Shown: positions 50,987 through 60,191 of the stretch, piece by piece
Position numbering within the stretch: the stretch's first letter is position 1
Layout of the letters: every line of letters starts with the position of its first letter
Assembly: GCF_004886325.1 (NCBI RefSeq)
Contig: NZ_QXFN01000004.1
Location: 62,001-126,000, forward strand
DNA: 64,000 nt
Direction: 5' to 3'
From: Cellulomonas telluris
GTDB lineage: Bacteria > Actinomycetota > Actinomycetes > Actinomycetales > Cellulomonadaceae
Position numbers and translations under genes: made by a program
The notes under the pieces: generated by a model
Told to the model about the DNA's origin: nothing
The model's database searches: none
The model's input: only the letters and a program-made list of their open reading frames with translations

Positions 50987-53239
50987 ATGATTCTCAGCAT
51001 GCTGAGGAAATCGTGGGCGCGCGCCCTGGCGGTGACCGTCGCGCTGCTCGTCTGGCTCGCCGTCGGCGGCGTGGGAGGCATGGCCCAGGGCCGGCTGGCG
51101 CAGGTGCAGACGAACGACGCGGCGGCGTTCCTGCCGTCGTCGGCCGAGTCCACGCGGGCCGCCGAGGCGTCGCGCGAGCTGGTCGACAGCCAGACCCTAC
51201 CCGCGCTCGTCGTGCTGGCCCCCGCCGAGGGCGGCAGCGTCACCCGTGCGCAGCTCGCGGCCGCGCAGGAGGTCGCCGCGGCCGTCCCGGACCGGCCGGT
51301 CCCCGGCGGCGACGGGACCTGGGGCGACCTGCTCACCGGCGACGTCGTGCCCGTGCCCGCCGAGGACGGGGAGGCCGTCCTGCTGGCCGTGCCCCTCGAC
51401 GCCGACCGCGGCGAGGAGCGCATCGGCGAGGAGCGCGTGTCCGCGCTGCTCGTCGAGGACCTCCGCGAGCTGCTCGCCCAGGACCTCGGCGCCACCGCCG
51501 ACGAGGCCGGCGACCTCGGGCTGAACGCCTGGGTGACCGGGCCCGCGGGCTTCGTCACCGACCTCAGCGGTGCCTTCGCCGGCATCGACGGCATCCTGCT
51601 GCTCGTCGCTCTCGGCGCGGTCCTGCTCATCCTCGTCGTGGTCTACCGCTCGCCGTTCCTGCCGCTCGTCGTCATCGTCACCGCCGTCTTCGCGCTCGCG
51701 CTCGCGGGCCTCGTCGTCTACCACCTCGCCGACGCGGGCGTCCTCGTGCTCAACGGGCAGTCGCAGGGCATCCTCTCGATCCTCGTCGTGGGCGCGAGCG
51801 TCGACTACGCGCTGCTGCTCGTCGCGCGGCACCGGGAGGAGCTGCGCCGCCACGACCACCCGGCGGACGCGCTGCGGCGCGCCTGGCGGCGGTCCCTCGA
51901 GCCGATCCTGGCGAGCGCGGGGACGGTCGTCGCCGGGCTGCTCTGCCTGCTGCTGTCGCAGCTGGCCTCCAACCGCAGCCTCGGCCCGGTCGCCGCCATC
52001 GGCATCGGCGCGGCCGTCCTGTCCGCCCTCACGCTGCTGCCCGCGCTGCTGCTGGTCGCGGGCCGCCGGTCCCGCGTCCTGTTCTGGCCGCGCGTGCCGC
52101 GTCCCGAGCAGGCCGTCGCGCCGACGACCCACGGGGCGCACGCCGCCCCGGGGGACGACCTGGCGGACGCCTCCCGGCTGTGGGCCCGCTGGGCGCGGTG
52201 GGTCGCCCGGCACGCCCGGCCGGTGTGGGTCGGCACCGCCGTGCTGCTGCTCGGGCTCGCGGCCTTCGTGCCGACGCTGCGCGCGACCGGGACCAGCCAG
52301 ACCGACGTGTTCCTCACGCCCGTGGACTCCGTCGCCGGCGAGGAGGTGCTCGCGGAGCACTTCCCCGCGGGGGCGGTGCAGCCCGCCACCGTGGTCGTCG
52401 ACGAGTCCGAGGTCGACGACGTCGTGGCCGCCGCGCGGGACGTGCCCGGCGTGGCCTCCGCCGCGCCGTACACGGGCGCGCCCGCCGGTGCGCCGGCCGG
52501 GGACGCACCACCCGTCGTCGTCGACGGGGTCGCCCGCGTCGACGTCGTCACGGAGGCGCCGTCGGACAGCCAGGAGGCCGTCGACGTCGTCGCGGACCTG
52601 CGGGCCGCCGTGCAGGAGGTCGCGCCCGACGCGCTCGTCGGCGGTGCGGCCGCCGAGACGCTCGACACCCAGCTCGCGGGGGAGCGGGACCTGCGGGTCA
52701 TCGTGCCCGTCGTCCTCGCGGTGATCCTGCTCATCCTCGTCGTGCTGCTGCGGTCCGTCGCCGCCGGCCTGCTGCTCATGGCCGCCAACGTCGCGTCCTT
52801 CGCAGCGGCGCTCGGGGTCGCGGCCCTCGTGTTCGACCTGCTCGACCTGCCCGACGCCGACCCCGCCGTACCGCTGTACGGGTTCGTCTTCCTCGTCGCC
52901 CTGGGCGTCGACTACACGATCTTCCTCATGACGCGGGTGCGGGAGGAGTCGCTCGCGCACGGCACGCGGGCGGGCATCGTGCGCGGGCTCGCCGTCACCG
53001 GAGGCGTCATCACGTCGGCCGGCCTCGTCCTCGCCACCACGTTCGCCGCCCTCGTCGTGATCCCGCTGCTGTTCCTCGCGCAGATCGCCTTCATCGTCGC
53101 GTTCGGCGTGCTGCTCGACACGTTCGTGGTGCGCAGCCTCCTGGTGCCCGGGCTCGTGCACGACCTGGGGCCGCGCACGTGGTGGCCGAGCGCGCTCTCC
53201 CGGCGCCGGGAGACCGGCGCGCACGCGGCCGGTGCCTAG
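50987..53239 (+). CDS. MMPL/RND-family transporter
   Basis: This is a 750-residue membrane transporter with 12 segments in two halves. Each half has one N-terminal helix, a periplasmic domain of about 140-160 residues, then a five-helix bundle. GASVDYALLLVARHREEL (near residue 266) and ALGVDYTIFLMTRVREE (near 641) are the paired SVDY-type helices with the proton-relay Asp-Tyr of MmpL proteins. Substrates may be lipids or drugs. I chose ATG 50987 because GGGGGA lies seven bases ahead; ATG 50999 falls in the centre of the operator palindrome. Regulated by the divergent MarR protein, by inference. Confidence 0.9.
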   Translation: MILSMLRKSWARALAVTVALLVWLAVGGVGGMAQGRLAQVQTNDAAAFLPSSAESTRAAEASRELVDSQTLPALVVLAPAEGGSVTRAQLAAAQEVAAAVPDRPVPGGDGTWGDLLTGDVVPVPAEDGEAVLLAVPLDADRGEERIGEERVSALLVEDLRELLAQDLGATADEAGDLGLNAWVTGPAGFVTDLSGAFAGIDGILLLVALGAVLLILVVVYRSPFLPLVVIVTAVFALALAGLVVYHLADAGVLVLNGQSQGILSILVVGASVDYALLLVARHREELRRHDHPADALRRAWRRSLEPILASAGTVVAGLLCLLLSQLASNRSLGPVAAIGIGAAVLSALTLLPALLLVAGRRSRVLFWPRVPRPEQAVAPTTHGAHAAPGDDLADASRLWARWARWVARHARPVWVGTAVLLLGLAAFVPTLRATGTSQTDVFLTPVDSVAGEEVLAEHFPAGAVQPATVVVDESEVDDVVAAARDVPGVASAAPYTGAPAGAPAGDAPPVVVDGVARVDVVTEAPSDSQEAVDVVADLRAAVQEVAPDALVGGAAAETLDTQLAGERDLRVIVPVVLAVILLILVVLLRSVAAGLLLMAANVASFAAALGVAALVFDLLDLPDADPAVPLYGFVFLVALGVDYTIFLMTRVREESLAHGTRAGIVRGLAVTGGVITSAGLVLATTFAALVVIPLLFLAQIAFIVAFGVLLDTFVVRSLLVPGLVHDLGPRTWWPSALSRRRETGAHAAGA
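50993..51006. promoter_or_regulatory. Palindrome at the mmpL start, candidate MarR operator
   Basis: CTCAGCATGCTGAG is a perfect 14-bp palindrome lying in codons 3-7 of the mmpL gene (or over its start if ATG 50999 is used). Its size and the TCAGCATGCTGA core fit MarR-type sites. The marR start is 48 bases away. Confidence 0.7.
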
Positions 53240-53249
53240 AGTGACGGCC

Positions 53250-54296
53250 ATGGAGCCTCTGCGGGTCGGACTCATCGGCTACGGCGGCGCCGGGCGCGGC
53301 ATCCACGCCCGGCTCCTGCGCGAGACGGGGGACGAGGTCGTCGCCGTCGTCACCCGCAGCCGCGCGGACGCCGTCCGGGAGGACTGGCCCGCGGCGCGCG
53401 TCGTGCCCGACGTCGACGCGCTCCTCGCGCGGCCGGAGGACCTCGACCTCGTCGTCGTCGCCAGCCCGACCGGCGACCACGTCGCCCACGTGCGCGCGAC
53501 GCTCGAGGCGGGGGTGCCCGTGCTCGTCGACAAGCCCCTCGCGACGACCGAGCGGGACGCGCAGGCGCTCGTCCGGCTCGCGCAGGAGCGCGACGGGCGG
53601 CTCACGGTCTTCCAGAACCGGCGGTGGGACCCCGAGCAGCTCACCCTGCGCGCGCTGCTCGACGCCGGCGAGCTCGGCCGGGTGCACCGCTTCGAGCGGC
53701 GGTGGGAGAGGTTCCGCCCCGAGCCGCAGCACCGGTGGAAGGAGCAGGACCCCGACGCCGGCGGCCTGCTGCTCGACCTCGGCGCGCACCTCGTCGACTC
53801 CGCGGTGCAGCTGTTCGGGCCGGTGCGGCGCGTGCACGCCGAGCTCCGCGCGCTCACCACGCCGGCCGTCGACGACGTGTTCCTGGCGCTCGAGCACGCG
53901 CCCGACGCCGACGGCCACGTCGTCCTCTCGCACCTGCAGGCGGGCGGGCTGGTCGGTGCACCCGGCCCCCGCACGCGCGTGCTGGGCGACCGCGGCGCGT
54001 ACCTGGTGACGAGCTTCGAGGGCGAGCCGACGCCGTTCGCCGCCCTGGACGACGCGCAGGATCACGCGCGGCGCACCGAGGAGCCCGAGCACGAGGGCTG
54101 GCTGGTGCGGGGCGCCGAGCGCACGCCCGTGCCGCGCGCACCGGGCGGCCACGCCGACGTGTACCGCGCCGTGCGGCGCTGGCTGCGCGAGGACGGGCCC
54201 GTGCCCGTCGACCCGCAGGACGCCGTGCGGACCGCGCGGGTCCTCGACGCCGCCCGGCGTGCGGCGGACGAGGGCACGACCGTCGTGCTCGCCTGA
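53250..54296 (+). CDS. Gfo/Idh/MocA-family oxidoreductase
   Basis: This is a 348-residue NAD(P)-dependent oxidoreductase: Rossmann motif VGLIGYGGAGRGIHARLL (near residue 6), VVVASPTGDHVAHVRATLEAG, the catalytic Lys in VLVDKPLATT (EKP-like, here DKP, near 95), FQNRRWDPEQLTLRALLDAG and GGLLLDLGAHLVDSAVQLFG (near 172). The substrate is probably a sugar or inositol derivative; it cannot be named. TAGAGT lies seven bases before ATG 53250 and overlaps the mmpL stop, so the gene has a leaderless start of its own. Confidence 0.92.
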   Translation: MEPLRVGLIGYGGAGRGIHARLLRETGDEVVAVVTRSRADAVREDWPAARVVPDVDALLARPEDLDLVVVASPTGDHVAHVRATLEAGVPVLVDKPLATTERDAQALVRLAQERDGRLTVFQNRRWDPEQLTLRALLDAGELGRVHRFERRWERFRPEPQHRWKEQDPDAGGLLLDLGAHLVDSAVQLFGPVRRVHAELRALTTPAVDDVFLALEHAPDADGHVVLSHLQAGGLVGAPGPRTRVLGDRGAYLVTSFEGEPTPFAALDDAQDHARRTEEPEHEGWLVRGAERTPVPRAPGGHADVYRAVRRWLREDGPVPVDPQDAVRTARVLDAARRAADEGTTVVLA

Positions 54297-54351
54297 CCGG
54301 GCCTGTGGACGGAGCGGGACGCGCCCGAGCGCGGCCCGCTTGGATGGTGCG

Positions 54352-55707
54352 GTGCACCCCGCCCTGGTCCCCGACGACGTCGTCCGCCTGCTGGCCGACC
54401 GCGGCCACGCCGTGGGCGCCGCCGTCGGGACCGACGGCGCGTGGTGGGTCGCCCAGCCCGTCGGCGACGACGCGGGCACGCCCGTCGAGGTGCAGGTCGT
54501 GCGCGTCCCCGCCGACGACCGCCTCCGCCACCTCGCGGGCCTGCTGCGGGGCGTCGAGCACCCGCACCTGGCCCGGGTGCTCGACGTCGTGCCGCTCGAC
54601 GCCGGTCGGGTCGCCGTCCTCGTCGAGCACGTGCCGGGTCCCACGCTCGCCGAGCTGCGCGCCGCACGCCCACCCCTGACCGACGGCGAGGCCGTCACCG
54701 TCGCGGTCCCCGTGGCCGAGGCGCTCGGCGCGCTGCACGCGGCGGGGCTCGCGCACGCCGCGGTCGCCGCCGACCGCGTGGTCGTGCGGCCCGACGGCTT
54801 CCCCGTCCTGGTGGACGTGCGCGGCGCGCTCACCGGCAGCGGCAGCCCGGACGGCGACGTGCGGCGGCTCGTCGCCACGGTGCTCGGCGTGCTCGCACCC
54901 GTCGAGGCGCAGCTCGCCGCCGGCCTGCCGGACCTCGTGCGGCTGCGTCCGGCGCTCGAGGACGTCGCCCGCGCCGCCGTGCCGACGGCGCAGGACCTCG
55001 TCGCCGCGGCCTTCGCCGCCGCCTCGCCGCAGCCCGTGCACATCCCGGCCCCGGAGGCGCTCGCCGGCGCGCAGGTGGCGCTCGCCGGCGGCCGGTCCCT
55101 GCCGCGGGCGCCCGCGGGCGCGCCGCCCGCACGGCGCGAGCGGCGTCCTCGCCGGGGTCGCCGGGTCCCGGTCGTCGTCGCCGTCGGCCTCGTGCTCGTG
55201 GCCGGGGGCGTGCTCGTGATGCGTCCGACCCTCGCAGAGCGTGGGGACGCCGGTCCCGGCGTCGTGCCCGCCAGTGCGTCGCCGGTCGCCTCGACGACCG
55301 GTCCGCTGCCCACCGACCTGCAGGAGGAGGTGCTCGCGGCCGCGGTCGACCTCACCCGGCGCCGGGCGGAGGCGCTCGCCGCCGCGTCACCCGGCGCGCT
55401 CGACGACGTGCACGTGCCCGGCTCGCCGGCGCTGGCGCGCGACCTCGAGCTGCTCGACCGGCTCGCCGGTGCGCGCAGCGAGGGCCTCGCCGTGCAGGTC
55501 GCGTCCGTGGTGCCGGCGGGCGGGACCGGCGACGGCGACCGCGTGGTGGCGGTCCGGTCGTCGGTCGCCGCGCACACCCGGGTCGCGACGTCGGGGGAGC
55601 GGACGCCGGTCGCGGAGACCGGCGAGCGCACGGTCGAGCTCGTGCTGCGCCGCACCGACCAGGGCTGGCGCGTCTGGGACGTCAGGGAGCCGGCCGGCCC
55701 GTCCTGA
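54352..55707 (+). CDS. Membrane-anchored protein kinase-like protein (pseudokinase)
   Basis: This 451-residue protein has a divergent kinase fold (residues 1-170): VRVPADDRLRHLAGLLRGVEHPHLARVLDV, VLVEHVPGPTLAELRA and HAAGLAHAAVAADRVVVRPDG. Where active kinases have HRD and DFG, it has AAVAADR and VDVRG. No VAIK Lys or glycine loop is visible, so catalysis is unlikely. A Pro/Ala/Arg-rich linker leads to one membrane segment (VPVVVAVGLVLVAGGVLVM, near 272-290), then an outer domain of about 160 residues ending ELVLRRTDQGWRVWDV. It could be a scaffold or sensor, perhaps with cell-wall enzymes. Its end overlaps the next gene by 26 bases convergently. Confidence 0.75.
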   Translation: MHPALVPDDVVRLLADRGHAVGAAVGTDGAWWVAQPVGDDAGTPVEVQVVRVPADDRLRHLAGLLRGVEHPHLARVLDVVPLDAGRVAVLVEHVPGPTLAELRAARPPLTDGEAVTVAVPVAEALGALHAAGLAHAAVAADRVVVRPDGFPVLVDVRGALTGSGSPDGDVRRLVATVLGVLAPVEAQLAAGLPDLVRLRPALEDVARAAVPTAQDLVAAAFAAASPQPVHIPAPEALAGAQVALAGGRSLPRAPAGAPPARRERRPRRGRRVPVVVAVGLVLVAGGVLVMRPTLAERGDAGPGVVPASASPVASTTGPLPTDLQEEVLAAAVDLTRRRAEALAAASPGALDDVHVPGSPALARDLELLDRLAGARSEGLAVQVASVVPAGGTGDGDRVVAVRSSVAAHTRVATSGERTPVAETGERTVELVLRRTDQGWRVWDVREPAGPS

Positions 55708-56593
55708 CCCAGCGGGCGACCTCGTCGGGCGTGCCGTGCTGCGGCACGAAGCCCGACTCGCGCAGCACGTGCGGGTCGGCCCGGATCGACCCCAGCACCT
55801 CGCTCGAGAAGTCCCCCAGCGCGACGCGCACGGCCGCAGCCGGCACGGGCACCGTGAGCCGCGCACCGAACGCGCGGCGCAGCGCGTCGAGCAGGACCGC
55901 GTGCCGGTCCGCCCGGGCGACCAGGTTCGCCGGACCGTGCACCGGAGCGGTGAGCAGGTGCTCGATGGCCGCGACCTCGTCGGGCAGGCTGATCCAGCTC
56001 CAGAACTGGCGGCCGTCACCCAGCCGGGTCGCGACGCCGGCACGCAGCGGCAGCAGCAGCCGGCCGAGCGCGCCGCCCTCGGGGCTGAGCACCACGCCGG
56101 TGCGCAGGTGCACGACCCGCACCCCGGCGTCCTCCGCCGGGCGCGTCGCGTCCTCCCAGCGCCGGACCACGTCGGAGAAGAAGGTGCGCCCGAGCGGCTC
56201 CTGCTCGGTGAGCACCGTGTCCCCGCGGTCCCCGTAGGCGCCGATGCCCGAGGCCTGCAGCAGCACGCGCGGCCCGTCGTCGCGCGCCGCCAGCGTTCGC
56301 GCCAGCAGCCCGGCCGTCTGCACGCGCGACGCCACGACCTCGCGCTTGCGCGCCGGCGTGAGCGGCCTGCTGCCGACGTTCACACCCGCCAGGTCGACCA
56401 TGGCGTCGGCGGCGGCGACCGCGTCCGCGTCGATGGTCCCCGCGACGGGGTCCCAGCCGATCTCGTCCCCACCCCGGGGCGAGCGCCGCACGAGCCGGCG
56501 CACCTCGTGCCCCCGGTCCGTCAGGTGACGCACGAGCGCCGTCCCGATCAGCCCCGAGGACCCCGCCACCACGACGCGCATGCCACCGCTCAC
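55682..56593 (-). CDS. SDR39U1-like NAD-dependent epimerase (TIGR01777)
   Basis: This is a 303-residue short-chain dehydrogenase/epimerase. The nucleotide motif VVVAGSSGLIGTALVRHL is near residue 6; VDLAGVNVGSRPLTPARKREVVASRV (near 90) and LLQASGIGAYGDRGDTVLTE (near 120) mark the TIGR01777 family. FSDVVRRWEDAT, LRTGVVLSPEGGALGRLL and WSWISLPDEVAAIEHLL follow. Its function is unknown. GTG 56593 is preferred, with GGGAGG about eight bases upstream; ATG 56581 is the alternative. As I recall the same gene sits next to sucB in mycobacteria. Confidence 0.88.
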   Translation of the reverse strand: MSGGMRVVVAGSSGLIGTALVRHLTDRGHEVRRLVRRSPRGGDEIGWDPVAGTIDADAVAAADAMVDLAGVNVGSRPLTPARKREVVASRVQTAGLLARTLAARDDGPRVLLQASGIGAYGDRGDTVLTEQEPLGRTFFSDVVRRWEDATRPAEDAGVRVVHLRTGVVLSPEGGALGRLLLPLRAGVATRLGDGRQFWSWISLPDEVAAIEHLLTAPVHGPANLVARADRHAVLLDALRRAFGARLTVPVPAAAVRVALGDFSSEVLGSIRADPHVLRESGFVPQHGTPDEVARWVRTGRPAP

Positions 56594-56615
56594 GTGCACA
56601 CCCTCCCGGTACGGC

Positions 56616-56649
56616 GCGGGCCGCGCACCCCGAGGGGTGCGCGGCCCGC
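56616..56649 (-). terminator. Terminator after sucB
   Basis: A 16-bp perfect inverted repeat (56616-56631 with 56634-56649; arms end in CACCCC and GGGGTG) lies 18 bases past the sucB stop. The loop is minimal. Confidence 0.85.
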
Positions 56650-56667
56650 GTGCTGACGACCTGGCGG

Positions 56668-58593
56668 TCAGAGGCCGAGCTCGGCCTCGAACGCGCCCTC
56701 CTCGAGACGGTTCTTCACCGCCGTGAGGTAGCGCGACGCGTCGGCGCCGTCCACCAGGCGGTGGTCGTAGGAGAGGCAGAGGTAGCACATCGACCGGATG
56801 GCGATGACCTCCTCGCCGTCCGCGTCCTTGACCACGACGGGGCGCTTGACGATCGCGCCCGTGCCGAGGATCGCGGACGTGCCGCCCGGGACGATCGGCG
56901 TGTCGATGATCGCGCCGCCCGAGCCGGTGTTCGTGACCGTGAACGTGGCGCCGCTCAGCTCGTCCGGCGTGATCTTGTTCGACCGCGTCCGGGTGGCGAG
57001 GTCGTTGATCTTCCGGGCGATGCCCGCGAGGTTCAGGTCGCCGGCCTCACGGATCACCGGGACGACCAGGCCGCGCTCGGTGTCGACCGCGATGCCGACG
57101 TTCTCCTGGCCGTGGTACGTGATGGTGGTGCCCTCGAGCACGCCGTTGACCTTGGGGTAGGTCTTCAGCGCCTCGACCGCAGCCTGGACGAAGAACGGCA
57201 GGAACGTGAGGTTGACGCCCTCGCGCTTGGCGAAGTCCGCCTTCGCCCGCGCCCGCAGGCGCGCGATCCTCGTGACGTCGACCTCGACGACCGTGGTCAG
57301 CTGCGCCTGCGTGTGCAGGGCCTCGACCATCCGCTCGGCGATGATCTGGCGCAGTCGGCTCGCCTTCTCCGTCGTGCCGCGCAGCGGCGACACGGCGGGC
57401 GGCGCGGCCTTCGCCGCCGCGGGGGCGGCGGCCGGGGCGGCGGCCGCGGGCGCGGGGGCGGCCTTCGCGGCCTCCTCGGCCTTGCGGGCCTCCTCGGCCT
57501 TGCGGGCGGCCTCGAGGACGTCCTCCTTGCGGATGCGCCCCCCGACGCCGGTCCCCGTCAGGGAGGCGACGTCGACGCCCTTCTCGGCCGCGAGCTTGCG
57601 GACGAGCGGCGTGAGGTACGAGCCACCGGCCGTGGCGCCCGAGGACTGCTGCGACTGCTGCGACGTCGGCTGCTGCGCCGCCGCCTCCTGCGCCGCCGGG
57701 GTCTGGCCCGCCGCCTGGGCGGACTCGACCTCGGGCGCCGGGGACTCGTAGCCGCCCGGCTGCGGGGCCGCCTGCGCCTGCGCCGGCTCCTGCTGCGCGG
57801 GCTCCGGGGTGGCGGCCGGCTTGGGCTCGGGCGCCGTCTGCGCCTGCTCGGGCTGCGCCTGCTCGGGCTGCGCCGGCTGAGCGGGCGCGGCCGGCGCCGC
57901 GGCGCCGGAGCCGACGACCGCGAGGACGGCGCCGACCTCGACGGTCTCGTCCTCCTGCACGCGGATCTCCTGCAGCGTGCCGGCGACCGGCGAGGGGATC
58001 TCCGTGTCGACCTTGTCGGTCGAGATCTCGAGCAGGGGCTCGTCGACCTCGACGGTGTCGCCGACCTGCTTCAGCCAGCGGGTGACGGTGCCCTCGGTGA
58101 CGGACTCGCCGAGCGCGGGGAGGCGGACCTCCTCGCCACCCTGCGCACCGGCCGACGGCTGCGCACCGGCCGACGGCTGCGCGTCGCCGGAGGGCTGCGA
58201 GGACTCCGACGGCGCCGGGGCGTCCTCGTGCTCCTCGACGCTCTGCACGGCCGACGTCTCCGCCGCGGTCTCCTCGACCTGCGACTGCTGCGCGGGCTCG
58301 TCCTGCGCGGCCTGCTCGGCCTGCTGGGGTGCCTCACCGGACGCGCCGGCGCCGTCGCCCGAGCCGATGACGGCCAGCGTGGCGCCGACCTCGACGGTCT
58401 CGTCCTCCTGGACGAGGATCTGCTCGAGCACGCCCGCGACGGGCGAGGGGATCTCGGTGTCGACCTTGTCGGTCGAGATCTCGAGCAGCGGCTCGTCGAC
58501 CTCGATGGTGTCGCCGACCTGCTTCAGCCAGCGGGTGACGGTCCCCTCGGTGACGGACTCACCGAGGGCGGGGAGCTGCACGTTCTCGGACAT
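56668..58593 (-). CDS. sucB: 2-oxoacid dehydrogenase E2 (dihydrolipoamide acyltransferase) with two lipoyl domains
   Basis: This E2 core transfers acyl groups to CoA for the pyruvate and/or 2-oxoglutarate complexes. The 641-residue protein has two lipoyl domains (about residues 3-77 and 157-230), each with the lipoyl Lys in [14 protein letters not shown]. Long Ala/Pro/Gln-rich linkers follow, then a peripheral-subunit-binding domain ([20 protein letters not shown], near 330-365) and the catalytic domain ending in [14 protein letters not shown] (His near 608). In mycobacteria the equivalent gene serves as pyruvate E2 (DlaT) despite the name. It precedes no other gene before its terminator and follows lpdA by 27 bases. 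Confidence 0.95.
   Translation of the reverse strand: MSENVQLPALGESVTEGTVTRWLKQVGDTIEVDEPLLEISTDKVDTEIPSPVAGVLEQILVQEDETVEVGATLAVIGSGDGAGASGEAPQQAEQAAQDEPAQQSQVEETAAETSAVQSVEEHEDAPAPSESSQPSGDAQPSAGAQPSAGAQGGEEVRLPALGESVTEGTVTRWLKQVGDTVEVDEPLLEISTDKVDTEIPSPVAGTLQEIRVQEDETVEVGAVLAVVGSGAAAPAAPAQPAQPEQAQPEQAQTAPEPKPAATPEPAQQEPAQAQAAPQPGGYESPAPEVESAQAAGQTPAAQEAAAQQPTSQQSQQSSGATAGGSYLTPLVRKLAAEKGVDVASLTGTGVGGRIRKEDVLEAARKAEEARKAEEAAKAAPAPAAAAPAAAPAAAKAAPPAVSPLRGTTEKASRLRQIIAERMVEALHTQAQLTTVVEVDVTRIARLRARAKADFAKREGVNLTFLPFFVQAAVEALKTYPKVNGVLEGTTITYHGQENVGIAVDTERGLVVPVIREAGDLNLAGIARKINDLATRTRSNKITPDELSGATFTVTNTGSGGAIIDTPIVPGGTSAILGTGAIVKRPVVVKDADGEEVIAIRSMCYLCLSYDHRLVDGADASRYLTAVKNRLEEGAFEAELGL
58015..58590. 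repeat. Two near-identical lipoyl-domain coding segments
   Basis: The DNA coding for the two lipoyl domains (about 58440-58590 and 57990-58140) is close to identical over stretches such as the [11 protein letters not shown] and RWLKQVGDT codons. The segment between holds a further short repeat encoding PSAGAQ twice (near 58145-58180). The likeness suggests duplication kept similar by gene conversion. Confidence 0.7.
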
Positions 58594-58620
58594 GACCGCT
58601 CGTATCTCCTTCGATCCAGG

Positions 58621-60003
58621 TCAGTTGTGGGCGTGCAGCGGCTTGCCGGCGAGGGCCAGGAAGGCCTCGCCGAGCGCCTCGTTCTGCGTCGGGTGGGCGT
58701 GGACCAGGGCGGCGACGTCCTCCGGGTACGCCTCCCAGTTCACGATGAGCTGGCCCTCGCCGATGAGCTCGCCGACGCGCGCACCGATCATGTGCACACC
58801 GACGACCGGCCCGTCCTTCTGGCGGACGAGCTTGACGAAGCCCTGGGTGGCGAGGATCTGGCTCTTGCCGTTCCCGCCCAGGTTGTACTCGAGCGTCTCG
58901 ACGTTCTCGGCGCCGTGGACCTCGACGGCCTTGGCCTCGGTCAGGCCGACCGACGCGACCTCGGGCTCGGAGTAGGTCACGCGGGGGATGCCCGACTCGA
59001 CGATGACCGGCGGGTTGAGGCCCGCGATCTCCTCGGCCACGAAGATGCCCTGCTGGAAGCCGCGGTGCGCGAGCTGCAGGCCGGGGACGATGTCCCCGAC
59101 GGCGTAGATGTTGCCGACGCCGGTGTGCAGGCGCTCGTCGGTGATGACGAAGCCGCGGTCGAGCGTGATGCCCTGCTCCTCGAAGCCGAGGTCGGACGTG
59201 CTCGGCCCGCGCCCGACGGCGACGAGCAAAAGGTCGGCGTCGAACGTCTTGCCGTCCTCGAGCGTGACGTGCACGCCGTCGTCGTCCTGGGTCACGCCGG
59301 AGAAGCGGACGCCGAGGTTGAACTTGATGCCGCGCTTGCGGAACGCGCGCTCGAACGCCTTCGACAGCGCCTCGTCCTCGTTCGGGACGAGGTGGGGGAG
59401 CGCCTCGATGATGGTGACGTCCGCGCCGAACGACTTCCAGACGCTGGCGAATTCGGAGCCGATGACGCCGCCGCCGAGGATGATGGCCGACTTCGGCACG
59501 AAGTCGAGCTGGAGCGCCTGGTCGGACGTCATGACGCGCCCGCCGATCTCCAGACCGGGCAGCGAGCGGGCGTAGGAGCCGGTACCCAGCACGATGTGCT
59601 CACCGGTGAGGGTGCGGTCGCCGACCTGGACCGTGTTCGGGCCGGTGAGCTTGCCCCAGCCCTCGACGACCTCGATCTTGCGGGACTTGATCAGGCCCTG
59701 CAGCCCCTTGTACAGGCGCGCGATGACCGCGTCCTTGTACTTGTTCACGCCGTTCATGTCGATGCGCTCGAGGTGCGTGTGCACGCCGAAGGCCTCGCCC
59801 TCGCGGGCGTTGTCCGCGACCTCCGCCGCGTGCAGCAGCGCCTTGGTCGGGATGCAGCCGTTGTGGAGGCAGGTGCCGCCCACCTTGCTGGCCTCGACGA
59901 GGGCCACGGTCTTGCCGAGCTCGGCGGCGCGCAGCGCGGCTGCGTAGCCGCCGCTGCCTCCGCCCAGGACGACGATGTCGAAAGCGGTGCCGGTGTCGGC
60001 CAC
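58621..60003 (-). CDS. lpdA: Dihydrolipoyl dehydrogenase (E3)
   Basis: LpdA reoxidises the lipoyl groups of the E2 using FAD and NAD+. The 460-residue protein has the FAD motif IVVLGGGSGGYAAALRAAEL (near residue 10), the redox disulfide in GGTCLHNGCIPTK (near 43), the NAD motif AIILGGGVIGSEFASVW (near 180), GNIYAVGDIVPGLQLAHRG (near 298) and the catalytic pair in HAHPTQNEALGEAF (near 437). It starts at GTG 60003. It lies directly upstream of sucB on the same strand (27-base gap), so E3 and E2 are one operon; aceE is 43 kb away. Confidence 0.96.
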   Translation of the reverse strand: MADTGTAFDIVVLGGGSGGYAAALRAAELGKTVALVEASKVGGTCLHNGCIPTKALLHAAEVADNAREGEAFGVHTHLERIDMNGVNKYKDAVIARLYKGLQGLIKSRKIEVVEGWGKLTGPNTVQVGDRTLTGEHIVLGTGSYARSLPGLEIGGRVMTSDQALQLDFVPKSAIILGGGVIGSEFASVWKSFGADVTIIEALPHLVPNEDEALSKAFERAFRKRGIKFNLGVRFSGVTQDDDGVHVTLEDGKTFDADLLLVAVGRGPSTSDLGFEEQGITLDRGFVITDERLHTGVGNIYAVGDIVPGLQLAHRGFQQGIFVAEEIAGLNPPVIVESGIPRVTYSEPEVASVGLTEAKAVEVHGAENVETLEYNLGGNGKSQILATQGFVKLVRQKDGPVVGVHMIGARVGELIGEGQLIVNWEAYPEDVAALVHAHPTQNEALGEAFLALAGKPLHAHN

Positions 60004-60191
60004 GTGCTACTCCTCGCAGGCTGTGGGATCGGGCTGCCGCCCCATCTTGGCATCCCCGCTGACCGGGCACGAACCCGCCGACACCGGTGCGGCGTGTGAG
60101 TCGGGCGACAGTCGTCCCATGTCTCGGCGGTCCCGAGCCCGGGTCGGGGGAGTCCAGGTGGCGTCCAGGCGCGCTCGGTAGTCTGCCGGTC

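Noticed and set aside
56650-60099. A 1149-codon forward open frame
   Set aside because: It is the antisense shadow of sucB and lpdA, whose motifs are clear; its repeats are mirror images of the lipoyl and linker repeats.
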